This document shows, piece after piece, positions 1-7,690 of a stretch of DNA of 64,000 bases. The translations under genes and the position numbers were made by a program. The stretch covers positions 574,834 through 638,833 of the forward strand of contig NZ_JACSQC010000002.1 in the NCBI RefSeq assembly GCF_014836875.1. The letters are read 5' to 3'. The notes below the pieces were generated by a model. It was not told the origin of the DNA. It did not search any database and worked only from the letters and a program-made list of their open reading frames with translations. This DNA comes from Arthrobacter pullicola. Lineage in GTDB: Bacteria > Actinomycetota > Actinomycetes > Actinomycetales > Micrococcaceae. Numbering within the stretch: the stretch's first letter is position 1; each line of letters starts with the position of its first letter.

Positions 1-707
1 GCGTAGACCAGGACGGCGGTGGCACCGGAGGCCAGCACCTCGTCGACCAGCCGGATCCCGCTTTCCGCCAGCGGCGGCAGCGGACCGAGCACGGTCAGGT
101 CCGCCCGGCCGGCCAGCGCCTGCGTGATGGCGCGCGTGCGCATGCTGTCCGGCCAGGAACCCTCGGGCCCGCCGACGTACGCGATCCGGGTGTGGCCGCG
201 GTCCGCAAGTGCTCCGGCCAGCCGGCCGAACGCCGCCGCGGTGTCCGCCACGACCGACGGCATGCCGGAGACTTCGCGTTCGATCAGCACCGTGGGAGCC
301 AGGGACGCAGCGTGCCGGACCACATCCTGGCTGGCTTGGGAGGCGTTCAGGATCAGGCCGTCCACCTGCCCGGCCAGCCGGTCCATGCCGCGCTGGTCCG
401 CCGCGGAGGCCAGCCCGCTGACGGCAATGGTGAGGTGGTTCCCGGAGTCCTCCGCCGCGGCCTGCGCACCCTCAATGATCGGGGCGAAGAAGGTGTTCTG
501 CAGGCTGGGGACCACCAGGGCCAGCAGCCCGGTGCGGCCGCGGGCCAGGGCGCGGGCGATCCGGCTGGGCTGGAAACCCAGGGACTCGGAGGCAGCGCGG
601 ACCCGTTCAATGGTCTCGCGGGCCACCAGTTCGGGCCGGCCCAGGGCACGGGAAGCGGTCGCCTTGGAAACGCCTGCGAGCGCGGCGACGTCGTCCAGTG
701 TTGCCAT
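1..707 (-). CDS. LacI-family transcriptional regulator, C-terminus outside window
   Basis: Reading leftwards from ATG at 705-707 the product begins MATLDDVAALAGVSKATASR, the classic LacI helix-turn-helix, followed by the hinge-helix region and a periplasmic-binding-protein-like effector domain (TGLLALVVPSLQNTFFAPII). About 235 codons are present; the last 100 or so residues expected for the family lie beyond position 1. It is transcribed divergently from the ABC importer starting at 937, and the intergenic region carries CCGG-centred palindromes of the type LacI proteins bind, so it probably controls that operon and itself. The effector is unknown; a substrate or breakdown product of the importer/deaminase pathway is an inference. 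Confidence 0.9.
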   Translation of the reverse strand, partial: MATLDDVAALAGVSKATASRALGRPELVARETIERVRAASESLGFQPSRIARALARGRTGLLALVVPSLQNTFFAPIIEGAQAAAEDSGNHLTIAVSGLASAADQRGMDRLAGQVDGLILNASQASQDVVRHAASLAPTVLIEREVSGMPSVVADTAAAFGRLAGALADRGHTRIAYVGGPEGSWPDSMRTRAITQALAGRADLTVLGPLPPLAESGIRLVDEVLASGATAVLVY

Positions 708-772
708 TGTTCCCCCTGATATCCCTGACGCGTAACTCTACCGCCGGGTGGGTGGCGTGGGCCGCATATGAA

Positions 773-837
773 GCCGGTTAACAAACCGGAAACACGATCC
801 TAATAGGGTAAGGTGCAATCGGTTCCACAACCGGTTT
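773..837. promoter_or_regulatory. Divergent promoter region with candidate LacI operators
   Basis: Two similar palindromic sites are visible: CCGGTTAACAAACCGG (774-789) and TCGGTTCCACAACCGG (819-834), both with arms YCGGTT and AACCGG separated by 4 bases. AACCGGTTT (829-837) is itself a CCGG-centred palindrome typical of LacI operators. A -35-like TTAACA (778-783) is followed after 17 bases by TAATAG (801-806), so the first site would overlap the promoter of the operon at 937. A related imperfect site lies near 845-857. Assignment to this LacI protein is inference. Confidence 0.5.
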
Positions 838-936
838 CATTCACGCGGTTGTTAACCGTTGATTGATTGTCCGTCCGATCGTTTCGTCTGCTCTGGCCGA
901 ACCGGTCCGCCCATATTGATTCGGGGATAACGCCGT

Positions 937-1758
937 ATGCTGCGCAGACCCAAGCTCCTGATTGCGCCGGGAGCCGTTGTGCTGGTGCTGGGATTCGCCG
1001 TCCCCGCGCTGATCATGATTTTCAGCCCGCCCGGCTCCGGCCCAGCCGAAGTCCTCGACCGGCTCTGGCAGATGCTGGGCGATCCGTATGATCTGGCGAT
1101 CATCGGCCGCACCCTGGTCTACGGTCTCACCGTCACCGTCCTGTGCATCGTCCTGGGGTTCCCCATTGCGTTCCTGCTGGCGCGGTCCACCTCCCGGTTC
1201 GCCGGCGTCTGGCTGGCCCTGGCCATCTTCCCGCTGTTGCTGAGCAACGTGGTCCGCACCTTCGGCTGGCTGGTTATCCTGGGCAGTAACGGCGCCGTCG
1301 GCCAGCTGATCGTCGCCCTGGGCCTCAGCGACCGCGGTCCGCAGCTGCTCTACACACCGCTGGCGGTGATCCTGGGCATGCTGCAGCTGTTCCTGCCGCT
1401 GGCGATCATCACCATCTACTCGGCGATCGCGCAGGTGGACCGCAACCTGGACGACGCCGCCCGCGGCCTGGGTGCCACCCGCACCCGGACCCTGTGGACC
1501 GTCGTCGCACCGCTTTCCCTGCCGGGCATCGTTGTCGCTGCCACGCTCGTCTTCGCCGGTGCGGCCACCGCCTACACCACGCCGTATCTGCTCGGCGGCA
1601 CCGGACAGCGGGTGCTTTCCACCCAGCTGTTCACCTATTCCTCGGTGACCGTTGACTGGCAGGCGGCCTCGGCCACGGCCCTGATCATGACGGTGCTGGT
1701 CTTCCTGGTCTCCGGACTGTCCACTGTGCTTGGCTCGCGAAAGGGCAGGGTCGAGTGA
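937..1758 (+). CDS. ABC transporter permease, spermidine/putrescine type (PotB-like)
   Basis: A 273-residue integral membrane protein with an N-terminal membrane helix (residues ~8-30) and about five more helices. The cytoplasmic EAA-type loop is seen as DDAARGLGATRTRTLWTVV around residues 168-186, the site that docks on the ATPase. Family and length match PotB-like permeases of polyamine, iron or organic-anion importers. The start is ATG 937 with a GGGGATAA-like ribosome-binding site. Its stop overlaps the next gene by 4 bp (GTGA), indicating translational coupling. First structural gene of a LacI-controlled operon. Confidence 0.9.
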   Translation: MLRRPKLLIAPGAVVLVLGFAVPALIMIFSPPGSGPAEVLDRLWQMLGDPYDLAIIGRTLVYGLTVTVLCIVLGFPIAFLLARSTSRFAGVWLALAIFPLLLSNVVRTFGWLVILGSNGAVGQLIVALGLSDRGPQLLYTPLAVILGMLQLFLPLAIITIYSAIAQVDRNLDDAARGLGATRTRTLWTVVAPLSLPGIVVAATLVFAGAATAYTTPYLLGGTGQRVLSTQLFTYSSVTVDWQAASATALIMTVLVFLVSGLSTVLGSRKGRVE

Positions 1759-2579
1759 AAACCCGTCAACTGAAAACCCGCCGGATGCAGTCCCGTCCAG
1801 TCCTGCTCACCCTTGCCGTCATCGGCTACATCATCATGATCGTGCCCATCCTGTTCGTGGTGATGACCTCCTTCACCGCCGGCCGCACGCTGGCGTTCCC
1901 GCCCACCGGTTTCTCGCTGCAGTGGTTCGAGAAGGCGCTCAAGTACGGGCCCTTTATGGAATCGCTGACCTCCTCGCTGCTGCTGGCGGTGGTGGCCACC
2001 GTGCTGGCCCTGCTGCTCGGGGTGCCCGTGGCCCTGGCCATTGCGCGCAGCAAGCTGGCCGGCAAAAGCGCCATCCAGACCTTCTTCGCCTCGCCGCTGA
2101 TTGTGCCGGAGCTGGTGATCGGCCTGGCGCTGTACCAGCAGCTGGTCATCACGCTGCGGGCGGATACCTTCTGGGTGCTGCTGATCGGCCACGTGGTCAT
2201 CCTGATGCCGTACACCGTCCGGGTCACCGGCTCCACCCTGGTGCTCAGCGACCTCAGCATTGAAGACGCCGCCCGCGGCCTGGGCGCGACGCCGCTGCAC
2301 ACCTTCCGCACCGTGACCCTGCCGCTGATGCGGCCGGGCCTGATCTCCGCCGCGCTGCTGAGCTTCATCACCTCGTTCAACAACGTGCCGCTGTCCCTGC
2401 TGCTGCAAAGCCGGGATTTCAGCACCTTCCCGATCACCATGCTGGATTACGTCCAGCAGTCCTACGACCCCATGATCGCCGCCATGTCCACGCTGATCAT
2501 GGCCGGCACCGTCATCATCGCCATCATCGCCGAGCGGACCGTGGGCTTCGCCAAAATCTTCGGAGGTATCAACTCGTGA
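1755..2579 (+). CDS. ABC transporter permease, spermidine/putrescine type (PotC-like)
   Basis: A 274-residue membrane protein starting with GTG inside the stop of the preceding permease. It has an N-terminal helix (~15-37) and further helices. The EAA loop reads EDAARGLGATPLHTFRTVTL, almost the same as in its partner, so the two probably form a heterodimeric channel. The family usually moves polyamines or other small organic substrates; no substrate can be read from the sequence. The stop overlaps the ATPase gene by 4 bp. Confidence 0.9.
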   Translation: MKTRQLKTRRMQSRPVLLTLAVIGYIIMIVPILFVVMTSFTAGRTLAFPPTGFSLQWFEKALKYGPFMESLTSSLLLAVVATVLALLLGVPVALAIARSKLAGKSAIQTFFASPLIVPELVIGLALYQQLVITLRADTFWVLLIGHVVILMPYTVRVTGSTLVLSDLSIEDAARGLGATPLHTFRTVTLPLMRPGLISAALLSFITSFNNVPLSLLLQSRDFSTFPITMLDYVQQSYDPMIAAMSTLIMAGTVIIAIIAERTVGFAKIFGGINS

Positions 2580-3643
2580 GCACGCCCGCAGCAGAATTCG
2601 TGAACGTGAGCCAGAACTACGGCAGTTCCCTGGCGGTGGATTCCATCAACCTGCAGATTGAGGAGGGGAAGCTGACCACCCTGCTCGGTCCCAGCGGCTG
2701 CGGCAAAACCACCAGCCTGCGCATGCTGGCCGGTTACCTGCAGCCCACCGCCGGGCAGATCATCATCGGCGGCTCCGACGCCACCGGGCTTCCGCCGGAG
2801 AAGCGGAACCTGGGCATGGTCTTCCAGTCCTATGCGCTCTTCCCACACCTGACCATCGCTGACAACGTGGGCTACGGCCTGAAGCTGCGCAAGGTGCCGG
2901 CGGCGGAGCGCAAGGCCCGGATCGCCGAATGCCTGGACATGGTGGGCCTGGGCCACCTGGCCGACCGCAAGCCGAAGGCCCTCTCCGGCGGCCAGCAGCA
3001 GCGCGTGGCGCTGGCCCGCGCGATCGCCATCCGGCCCCGGCTGCTGCTGCTCGATGAGCCGCTGTCCAACCTGGACGCCCGGCTGCGGGTGCAGATGCGC
3101 GCCGAGATCCGCCGGATCCAGGCCGAAACCGGACTGACCGTGGTGCTGGTGACGCACGACCAGGACGAGGCCCTGGAGATGTCCGATTCCATGGTCCTGA
3201 TGCGCGCCGGAAAGATCGAGCAGACCGGTTCCCCGGCAGAGGTCTTCACCCGTCCGGCCAGCCGGTTCGCCGCCGACTTCCTGGGCTACGAGAACTTCCT
3301 GGAACTGCCCGGCCGCGGCCTGGCCACCATCCGCCCGGAGCACCTGCACCTTGCCGCGCCAGGACAGCCGGCCGACGGCGGCGGGCTGGCGCTGGACGCC
3401 GTCGTCACCTCGGTGGCCTACCGCGGCACGGACGAGATTGTCACGGCCGACGCCGGCGGAACCCTGCTGAAAGTCTCGGTGCACCGCAATTCGCAGAGCG
3501 CCTCCCTGCCGGCGCTGCGCCCGGGCGATCCGGTCCGGATCACCGCCAGCGGCGGGGACATTGTGGACCTGCCCGACGACGTCGTGCCCTCCCCGGTCAG
3601 CGCGCCCCGCGCGGCTGCGGCTCCCGCCTCCCCGGCGGCCTAA
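2576..3643 (+). CDS. ABC transporter ATP-binding protein, PotA/FbpC type
   Basis: A 355-residue ATPase with GTG start coupled to the upstream permease. Walker A GPSGCGKTT is at residues 38-46, the Q-loop in MVFQSYALFP (~81-90), the signature LSGGQ at 136-140 and Walker B LLLLDE at 156-161. After residue ~240 follows a TOBE-type C-terminal domain (residues ~255-330), as in PotA, MalK and FbpC subunits, then an Ala/Pro-rich tail. Energises the two adjacent permeases. Confidence 0.93.
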   Translation: MSTPAAEFVNVSQNYGSSLAVDSINLQIEEGKLTTLLGPSGCGKTTSLRMLAGYLQPTAGQIIIGGSDATGLPPEKRNLGMVFQSYALFPHLTIADNVGYGLKLRKVPAAERKARIAECLDMVGLGHLADRKPKALSGGQQQRVALARAIAIRPRLLLLDEPLSNLDARLRVQMRAEIRRIQAETGLTVVLVTHDQDEALEMSDSMVLMRAGKIEQTGSPAEVFTRPASRFAADFLGYENFLELPGRGLATIRPEHLHLAAPGQPADGGGLALDAVVTSVAYRGTDEIVTADAGGTLLKVSVHRNSQSASLPALRPGDPVRITASGGDIVDLPDDVVPSPVSAPRAAAAPASPAA

Positions 3644-3793
3644 AGCCGGGCGGGGGCCTGCTGGTTTTCCCCCAAACCGGCTGGCTCCCGCCCTTCCCAG
3701 GTCCAACCCGACCTCTTTGCCCTGAACTTCCCGATTGCCCTGAACCTACGCGGCGCACCTGTGCCGGGTACCACCGAAAGGAAACGAATCACC

Positions 3794-4873
3794 ATGTCAC
3801 TCCCCCGCAACCGCGCAGCCAAGCTGGCTGCTGCTGCCTCGGTGACCGTCAGCGCCGCCCTCGTCCTGTCCGGCTGCGGTGCCTCCGGCGATGCTGCCGG
3901 GGAGTCCCGGACCCTGGTCCTGAGTGCCTTCCCGTTCGGTGTTGAGCCGTTTGAGGAGGCCGTGGTGAAGCCGTTTGAAGCGAAGACCGGCATCAACGTG
4001 GAGATCGAGACCGGTTCCAATGCTGACCGGCTCTCCTCCCTGGACCTGGCCGGCGGGGATGCCGGCATCGACGTGATGCTGATGTCCGATTTCTACGCCG
4101 CCATGGGCGAGGAAAAGGGCCTGTTCCAGGCCGTTGACGCCGAAAAGGTTCCGAACCTGGAGAACATCGCGGACTTCGCCGTGTCCGATGACTTCTCCGG
4201 CCCGTCCTACAGCTACCAGCTCAACGGTGTGATGTACCGGACCGCTGACGTGAGCGCTGAGAAAGCCGCCAGCTGGGACCTCTACGGGGACAAGAGCTAC
4301 GCCGGCCGGCTGGCCTTCCCGGACATTTCCACCACCGGCGGCCAGCTGTCGGTGACCGCTGCAGCCTCCACCTACGGCTCGGACCCGTACGACATTGACG
4401 CCGCTCTGGAAACGATCGGCGGCTGGGCTCCGAACATCCTGAAGTTCGTCTCCTCCTCCACCGAAATCACCAACCTGCTGGTACAGGGCGAGATTGTTGC
4501 CTCCCCCACGCTGAACGGTTTCGCCACGGATCTGATGGCCTCCGGCGAGCCGGTGGCCTGGACCGCCACCGATACCGGCCGCTACATGGCCACCAACCGG
4601 GTGCTGATCCCGTCCGGTGCCAAGAACGTGGACGCCGCGCACGAATTCATCGACTACCTGCTCTCCGCCGAAGCGCAGACCGCGTCCGCGGAACTGGTTG
4701 GCGACCTGCCGGTGAACCCGGACGCCACCGTGCCGGACTCGCTGACCGCCGTCGTCGGCGATATTGCCGAAGACCCGATCGCCGCAGGTTTCTCCACCCT
4801 GGACTTCGCCACCATCGTCGCGAACTACGACTCCTGGGTAGACCGCTTTGCCCGTGAGGCCTCTTCCAAGTAA
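3794..4873 (+). CDS. ABC transporter substrate-binding lipoprotein (PotD/Fbp-like)
   Basis: About 359 residues. I place the start at ATG 3794 (MSLPRNRAAKLAAAASVTV) behind GAAAGGAAA, rather than an in-frame ATG 33 bases upstream. A signal peptide ends in a lipobox (LSGCGA, Cys ~29), so the protein should be membrane-anchored and bind substrate outside the cell. The mature part has the type-2 periplasmic-binding-protein fold pattern. It sits 150 bases after the ATPase and 50 bases before the deaminase, in the same operon. Confidence 0.9.
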   Translation: MSLPRNRAAKLAAAASVTVSAALVLSGCGASGDAAGESRTLVLSAFPFGVEPFEEAVVKPFEAKTGINVEIETGSNADRLSSLDLAGGDAGIDVMLMSDFYAAMGEEKGLFQAVDAEKVPNLENIADFAVSDDFSGPSYSYQLNGVMYRTADVSAEKAASWDLYGDKSYAGRLAFPDISTTGGQLSVTAAASTYGSDPYDIDAALETIGGWAPNILKFVSSSTEITNLLVQGEIVASPTLNGFATDLMASGEPVAWTATDTGRYMATNRVLIPSGAKNVDAAHEFIDYLLSAEAQTASAELVGDLPVNPDATVPDSLTAVVGDIAEDPIAAGFSTLDFATIVANYDSWVDRFAREASSK

Positions 4874-4922
4874 TCCCCGGGGCCCAGCCCCGGTCCATCC
4901 GCAGCATTGAAAGTCAGGACGC

Positions 4923-6074
4923 ATGACCAGCACTGAAACCCAGCCCGGCCCGGCCCAGGCAGCCCAGGAAGCCACGGCCCTGCAGCAGTTCGCTGCCCGG
5001 CTGCCGAAGACGGACCTGCACTGCCACCTCATCGGCACGGTCCGGGCCACCACCTTCGCCGAGCTGGCCGCCAAGGCGGGCCTGGAGCTGCCGGAGGACC
5101 CGGAGACGATCTTCGCGAACATCTCCTCCGTGATGCGGGACTTCACCCCGTACGAGAATGCCCGGATTCCGATTGTGGAGGACTACTCCCTGGACCCCGA
5201 CGGCGAGAGGTACTCCCTGTTCCAGGCCTCCGACTGGGTGATGCAGTCCCTGACCGAGGCCGCTGACCTCACCCGCATCACCTACGAGGCGTTTGAGGCC
5301 GCGCACCGGACCAGCAACACCCGCCACCTGGAGCTGTTCATCGACGATGTTCCGCCGAACCTCACGGAGCTGGGCTACGCCGGCTGCGTGGAGGCGTATG
5401 CGGAGGGCATCCGGATGGCCGAGCGGGACTTCGGCATGAGCGGCCGGCTGATCGTCGGAATCGACCGCAGCAAGGACGGCGCCTATGCCGTGCGGCGCGT
5501 GCAGCAGATCCTGAACGCTCCGCACGAGTACGTGGTGGGAATTGGTCTGGACAACCTGGAGACCGCCGGCCCGCCGGAGCGTTTCGAGGCTGCCTACCAG
5601 CTGGCCGGTAAGGGCGGCCTGAAGCGCACCGCGCACTCCTCGGAGCACGCTCCGGTGGCGGTCAACACGATCACCTGCCTGGATGTGCTGGGCTGCGACC
5701 GGATCGATCACGGCTATTTCGTGATGGAGGACGACGCCGTGATCGCCCGGGTGCGCGAGGACCAGACTCCGTTCACCGGCATCTTCACCACCTCCCGCCG
5801 GTCCTGGCGTCCGTGGAGGCGTGCCTCGATCAAGGCCATGGTCGACGCCGGCCTGAACGTTATCCTCGCCTCGGACGATCCGGGGATGTTCCCCACGAAC
5901 CTGGCGAACGAATACCGGATTGCCGTCGACGACCTCGGCCTGGACCGTGCCTGGCTGCGGAAGTCGGCGCTGGCCGGTGCGGACGCGTGCTGGCTGCCGG
6001 ACGCGGAGAAGGCAGCGCTGAAGGCGTCCATGACGGCGGAGATTGATGCGCTGGAGAAGGAGCTGTTTGGGTAG
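4923..6074 (+). CDS. Adenosine-deaminase-like metal-dependent aminohydrolase
   Basis: 383 residues, amidohydrolase superfamily of the adenosine deaminase branch. Visible zinc-site motifs: TDLHCHLIG (His33, His35), HSSEHA replacing the usual HAGE, DRIDHG and ASDDPGMF with the conserved aspartate pair. Family members deaminate adenosine, adenine or related amino-heterocycles. The altered motifs (HLIGT for HLDGS, HSSE for HAGE) warn that the substrate may not be adenosine itself. As last gene of the ABC operon it probably acts on the imported compound, feeding ammonia and a purine-like product into metabolism. A strong terminator follows directly. Confidence 0.82.
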   Translation: MTSTETQPGPAQAAQEATALQQFAARLPKTDLHCHLIGTVRATTFAELAAKAGLELPEDPETIFANISSVMRDFTPYENARIPIVEDYSLDPDGERYSLFQASDWVMQSLTEAADLTRITYEAFEAAHRTSNTRHLELFIDDVPPNLTELGYAGCVEAYAEGIRMAERDFGMSGRLIVGIDRSKDGAYAVRRVQQILNAPHEYVVGIGLDNLETAGPPERFEAAYQLAGKGGLKRTAHSSEHAPVAVNTITCLDVLGCDRIDHGYFVMEDDAVIARVREDQTPFTGIFTTSRRSWRPWRRASIKAMVDAGLNVILASDDPGMFPTNLANEYRIAVDDLGLDRAWLRKSALAGADACWLPDAEKAALKASMTAEIDALEKELFG

Positions 6075-6103
6075 TTTTTAGCTGCTGAACTGAGTTGACA
6101 AAC

Positions 6104-6136
6104 AAGAGCCGCCCGGTGGTGATCCGGGCGGCTCTT
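6104..6136. terminator. Intrinsic terminator, probably bidirectional
   Basis: A perfect 13-bp stem (6104-6116 with 6124-6136, arm AAGAGCCGCCCGG) and a 7-base loop, extended by imperfect pairing of GACAA and TTGTC on the outside. It lies just after the deaminase stop and before the convergent small gene ending at 6235. Confidence 0.85.
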
Positions 6137-6234
6137 CTTGTCGGAATAATCTCGGCAGCGAACGAATCCAGCGATAATGTGGACCGCTATGTTTTCGACT
6201 CGAGGGGCGAAGCTGAAGCCGTCGGAACCGGTGT

Positions 6235-6516
6235 TCACCTTTCGGTGAGGGTGTTCTGCCAGTGGTCCTGCCAGTTTCCATAGAGGGAATCGGGATAGCG
6301 ATATTCTGCAGGATAGGTATCGCCGCGGCTGCTCCCGATATTGCCGTTATCCAGGAGTTCCGCCAGTGTTTTGACCTTATAGGCATTGTGGCCCCTCTGC
6401 CTTGTGGTTATTTGTCCCGCCGTACTGGAGTACTTGCGGTAGCGGCGCCTTCCAGAGACCTCGACTCGATACCCGGAGGGACTGTATTCCCAAACCGAGC
6501 CTGCAGATGTATTCAT
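6235..6516 (-). CDS. Hypothetical protein, 93 residues
   Basis: Not recognised. The product is hydrophilic, rich in Tyr, Arg, Ser and Gly, with no membrane segment or signal peptide; the central part (YKVKTLAELLDNGNIG) may form a helix. A good ribosome-binding site AAGGAGA precedes ATG 6516. It follows the 183-residue gene after 46 bases on the same strand, so the two probably form one operon. Base composition is lower in G+C than the flanking metabolic genes, which hints at transfer. Confidence 0.6.
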   Translation of the reverse strand: MNTSAGSVWEYSPSGYRVEVSGRRRYRKYSSTAGQITTRQRGHNAYKVKTLAELLDNGNIGSSRGDTYPAEYRYPDSLYGNWQDHWQNTLTER

Positions 6517-6562
6517 TGTGCTTTCTCCTTCTATTGGGTGTCTGAGTTGGGCGGGGACTTAT

Positions 6563-7114
6563 CTATTGGTCGATCCCGCGCAGAACGAAAGTGTTGACGC
6601 AGGGGTACATCTTCAGCAGTTTCAGCAGGTTGTCCAGAAGCTCGGGGTCGTGCGGTTGCCCGTCCATCTTGGTGAGGTCCACCCGCCGCATCTCGTGCGG
6701 AAAGCAGATTTTCAGCTGGTGTTGGCCGGGATAGGAACCCCCTACTGGAGTCGTTATGGCCTCTGCCCAGTCCGCAAGCAGATTTAGGCGCGTCAGTTCC
6801 TGCAAATTGGAGGGAGGGGTTCCGTAGACGTCGGCCAGCCCACTCCAGGTATCTATCAATGCCCGCCTGGGATCTTCGGGCGCAAAGTCCGCATATGGGG
6901 ACAGCTCCAGTTCCAGAATGTCCATCACGAGGGAATTCGGCATGATCCGGGCACCCGGATGCCCCTTCGCCAGATAGCGGTCAACTCGTCCAGCGACAAC
7001 TCCCAGCTGACACAGCCACTCTTTTCCCGTGGTGGTCATGACACCGTTTCGCTGCAGGCCGGGAACCTTTTGCCTGAGCGACCAATCGATGAATGGTGCG
7101 TACGGGTGCTCCAT
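6563..7114 (-). CDS. Hypothetical protein, 183 residues
   Basis: Not recognised. I choose ATG 7114 (MEHPYAPFIDWSLRQK) because AAAGGAA lies 7 bases upstream; an in-frame ATG 30 bases earlier has no such site. The product is a soluble, mixed-charge protein without visible catalytic motifs; the text TTTGKEWLCQLGVVAGRVDR and the Leu-rich C-terminus (LLDNLLKLLKMYP) suggest an alpha-helical fold. It lies directly downstream of two tandem terminators, so its expression may depend on read-through or on a promoter between hairpin and start. Confidence 0.65.
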   Translation of the reverse strand: MEHPYAPFIDWSLRQKVPGLQRNGVMTTTGKEWLCQLGVVAGRVDRYLAKGHPGARIMPNSLVMDILELELSPYADFAPEDPRRALIDTWSGLADVYGTPPSNLQELTRLNLLADWAEAITTPVGGSYPGQHQLKICFPHEMRRVDLTKMDGQPHDPELLDNLLKLLKMYPCVNTFVLRGIDQ

Positions 7115-7150
7115 GGGAGTTCCTTTCAGAGGAGTTGAGGGCAAAGAAAA

Positions 7151-7173
7151 ACCCCCGGCGGGGTGCCGGGGGT
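7151..7173 (-). terminator. Hairpin terminator (second of a tandem pair)
   Basis: Perfect 9-bp stem ACCCCCGGC/GCCGGGGGT with a 5-base loop. On the minus strand it is followed by TTTTTC, the form of an intrinsic terminator reading leftwards. It lies only 37 bases before the start of the 183-residue gene, an unusual place for a terminator. Confidence 0.7.
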
Positions 7174-7181
7174 GTGTGGTT

Positions 7182-7211
7182 AAACAAAAAAGACCGCCTT
7201 GATGGGCGGTC
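7182..7211 (-). terminator. Hairpin terminator (first of a tandem pair)
   Basis: Perfect 7-bp stem GACCGCC/GGCGGTC (7192-7198 with 7205-7211) followed on the minus strand by TTTTTTG. Upstream on the same strand are a small hairpin with an exposed CCTCC (7228-7241) and a -10-like GATAAT (7254-7259), so a transcript of only about 60-70 bases could end here. No coding sequence fits that transcript convincingly. Confidence 0.7.
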
Positions 7212-7525
7212 GCGCTGTCCTGCTTTGAAACCTGGAGGTTTGGTTCTTACTTCATTATCCCACGAACTTCCGTTACATCCGAACGAAATCGCGTCGGGCT
7301 TGGGCGGCTTTCCTATCGTCCAACAATTCAATTATTGTCCAACTTCCGGGACACATCCAAGCTGCCCTCGCCTCTTGAGGTCCCCCGCTCCGCTATTCCC
7401 GCGGAAACACGGAGCACGGCACCACGCACTGTCATCGAGGCCGGATGTTCGGTCCCCGTTAGCGGTTCGGCACTGACCCTAGGTATGGACCGCATTTGGG
7501 TAATCCCCACCAGCAACTGCAGAGG

Positions 7526-7555
7526 GGCCGCCCGGGAGATAGCATCCGGGCGGCC
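7526..7555 (+). terminator. Hairpin in leader of the flavoenzyme gene
   Basis: Perfect 10-bp stem GGCCGCCCGG/CCGGGCGGCC with a 10-base loop, followed by TTCCTGTATTT. It could be a weak terminator or attenuator for a transcript entering the gene at 7691. Its presence argues against translating this stretch as an N-terminal extension from ATG 7496. The rest of 7262-7690 shows no gene or clear riboswitch that I can recognise. Confidence 0.5.
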
Positions 7556-7690
7556 TTCCTGTATTTCAGGGGGATTCTTAAGCGTCCGAACACGGCTTCA
7601 CGCAGCTTCGCGGGAGGACATACGGTTCCTGCGGCAGCCCGTTGCTGCCCTAGGCTTCCGGTCACTGACACAACTTCTTTGGGAGCTCCC

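Noticed and set aside
7480-7560. tRNA or riboswitch in the leader of the flavoenzyme gene
   Set aside because: No cloverleaf, TPsiC-type GTTCRA or CCA-stem could be formed, and no known riboswitch core was recognised; only one hairpin is evident.
7496-7690. N-terminal extension of the sarcosine-oxidase-type protein from ATG 7496
   Set aside because: Would exceed the family length by 65 residues, contains a terminator-like hairpin and shows no conserved sequence before the FAD-binding motif.
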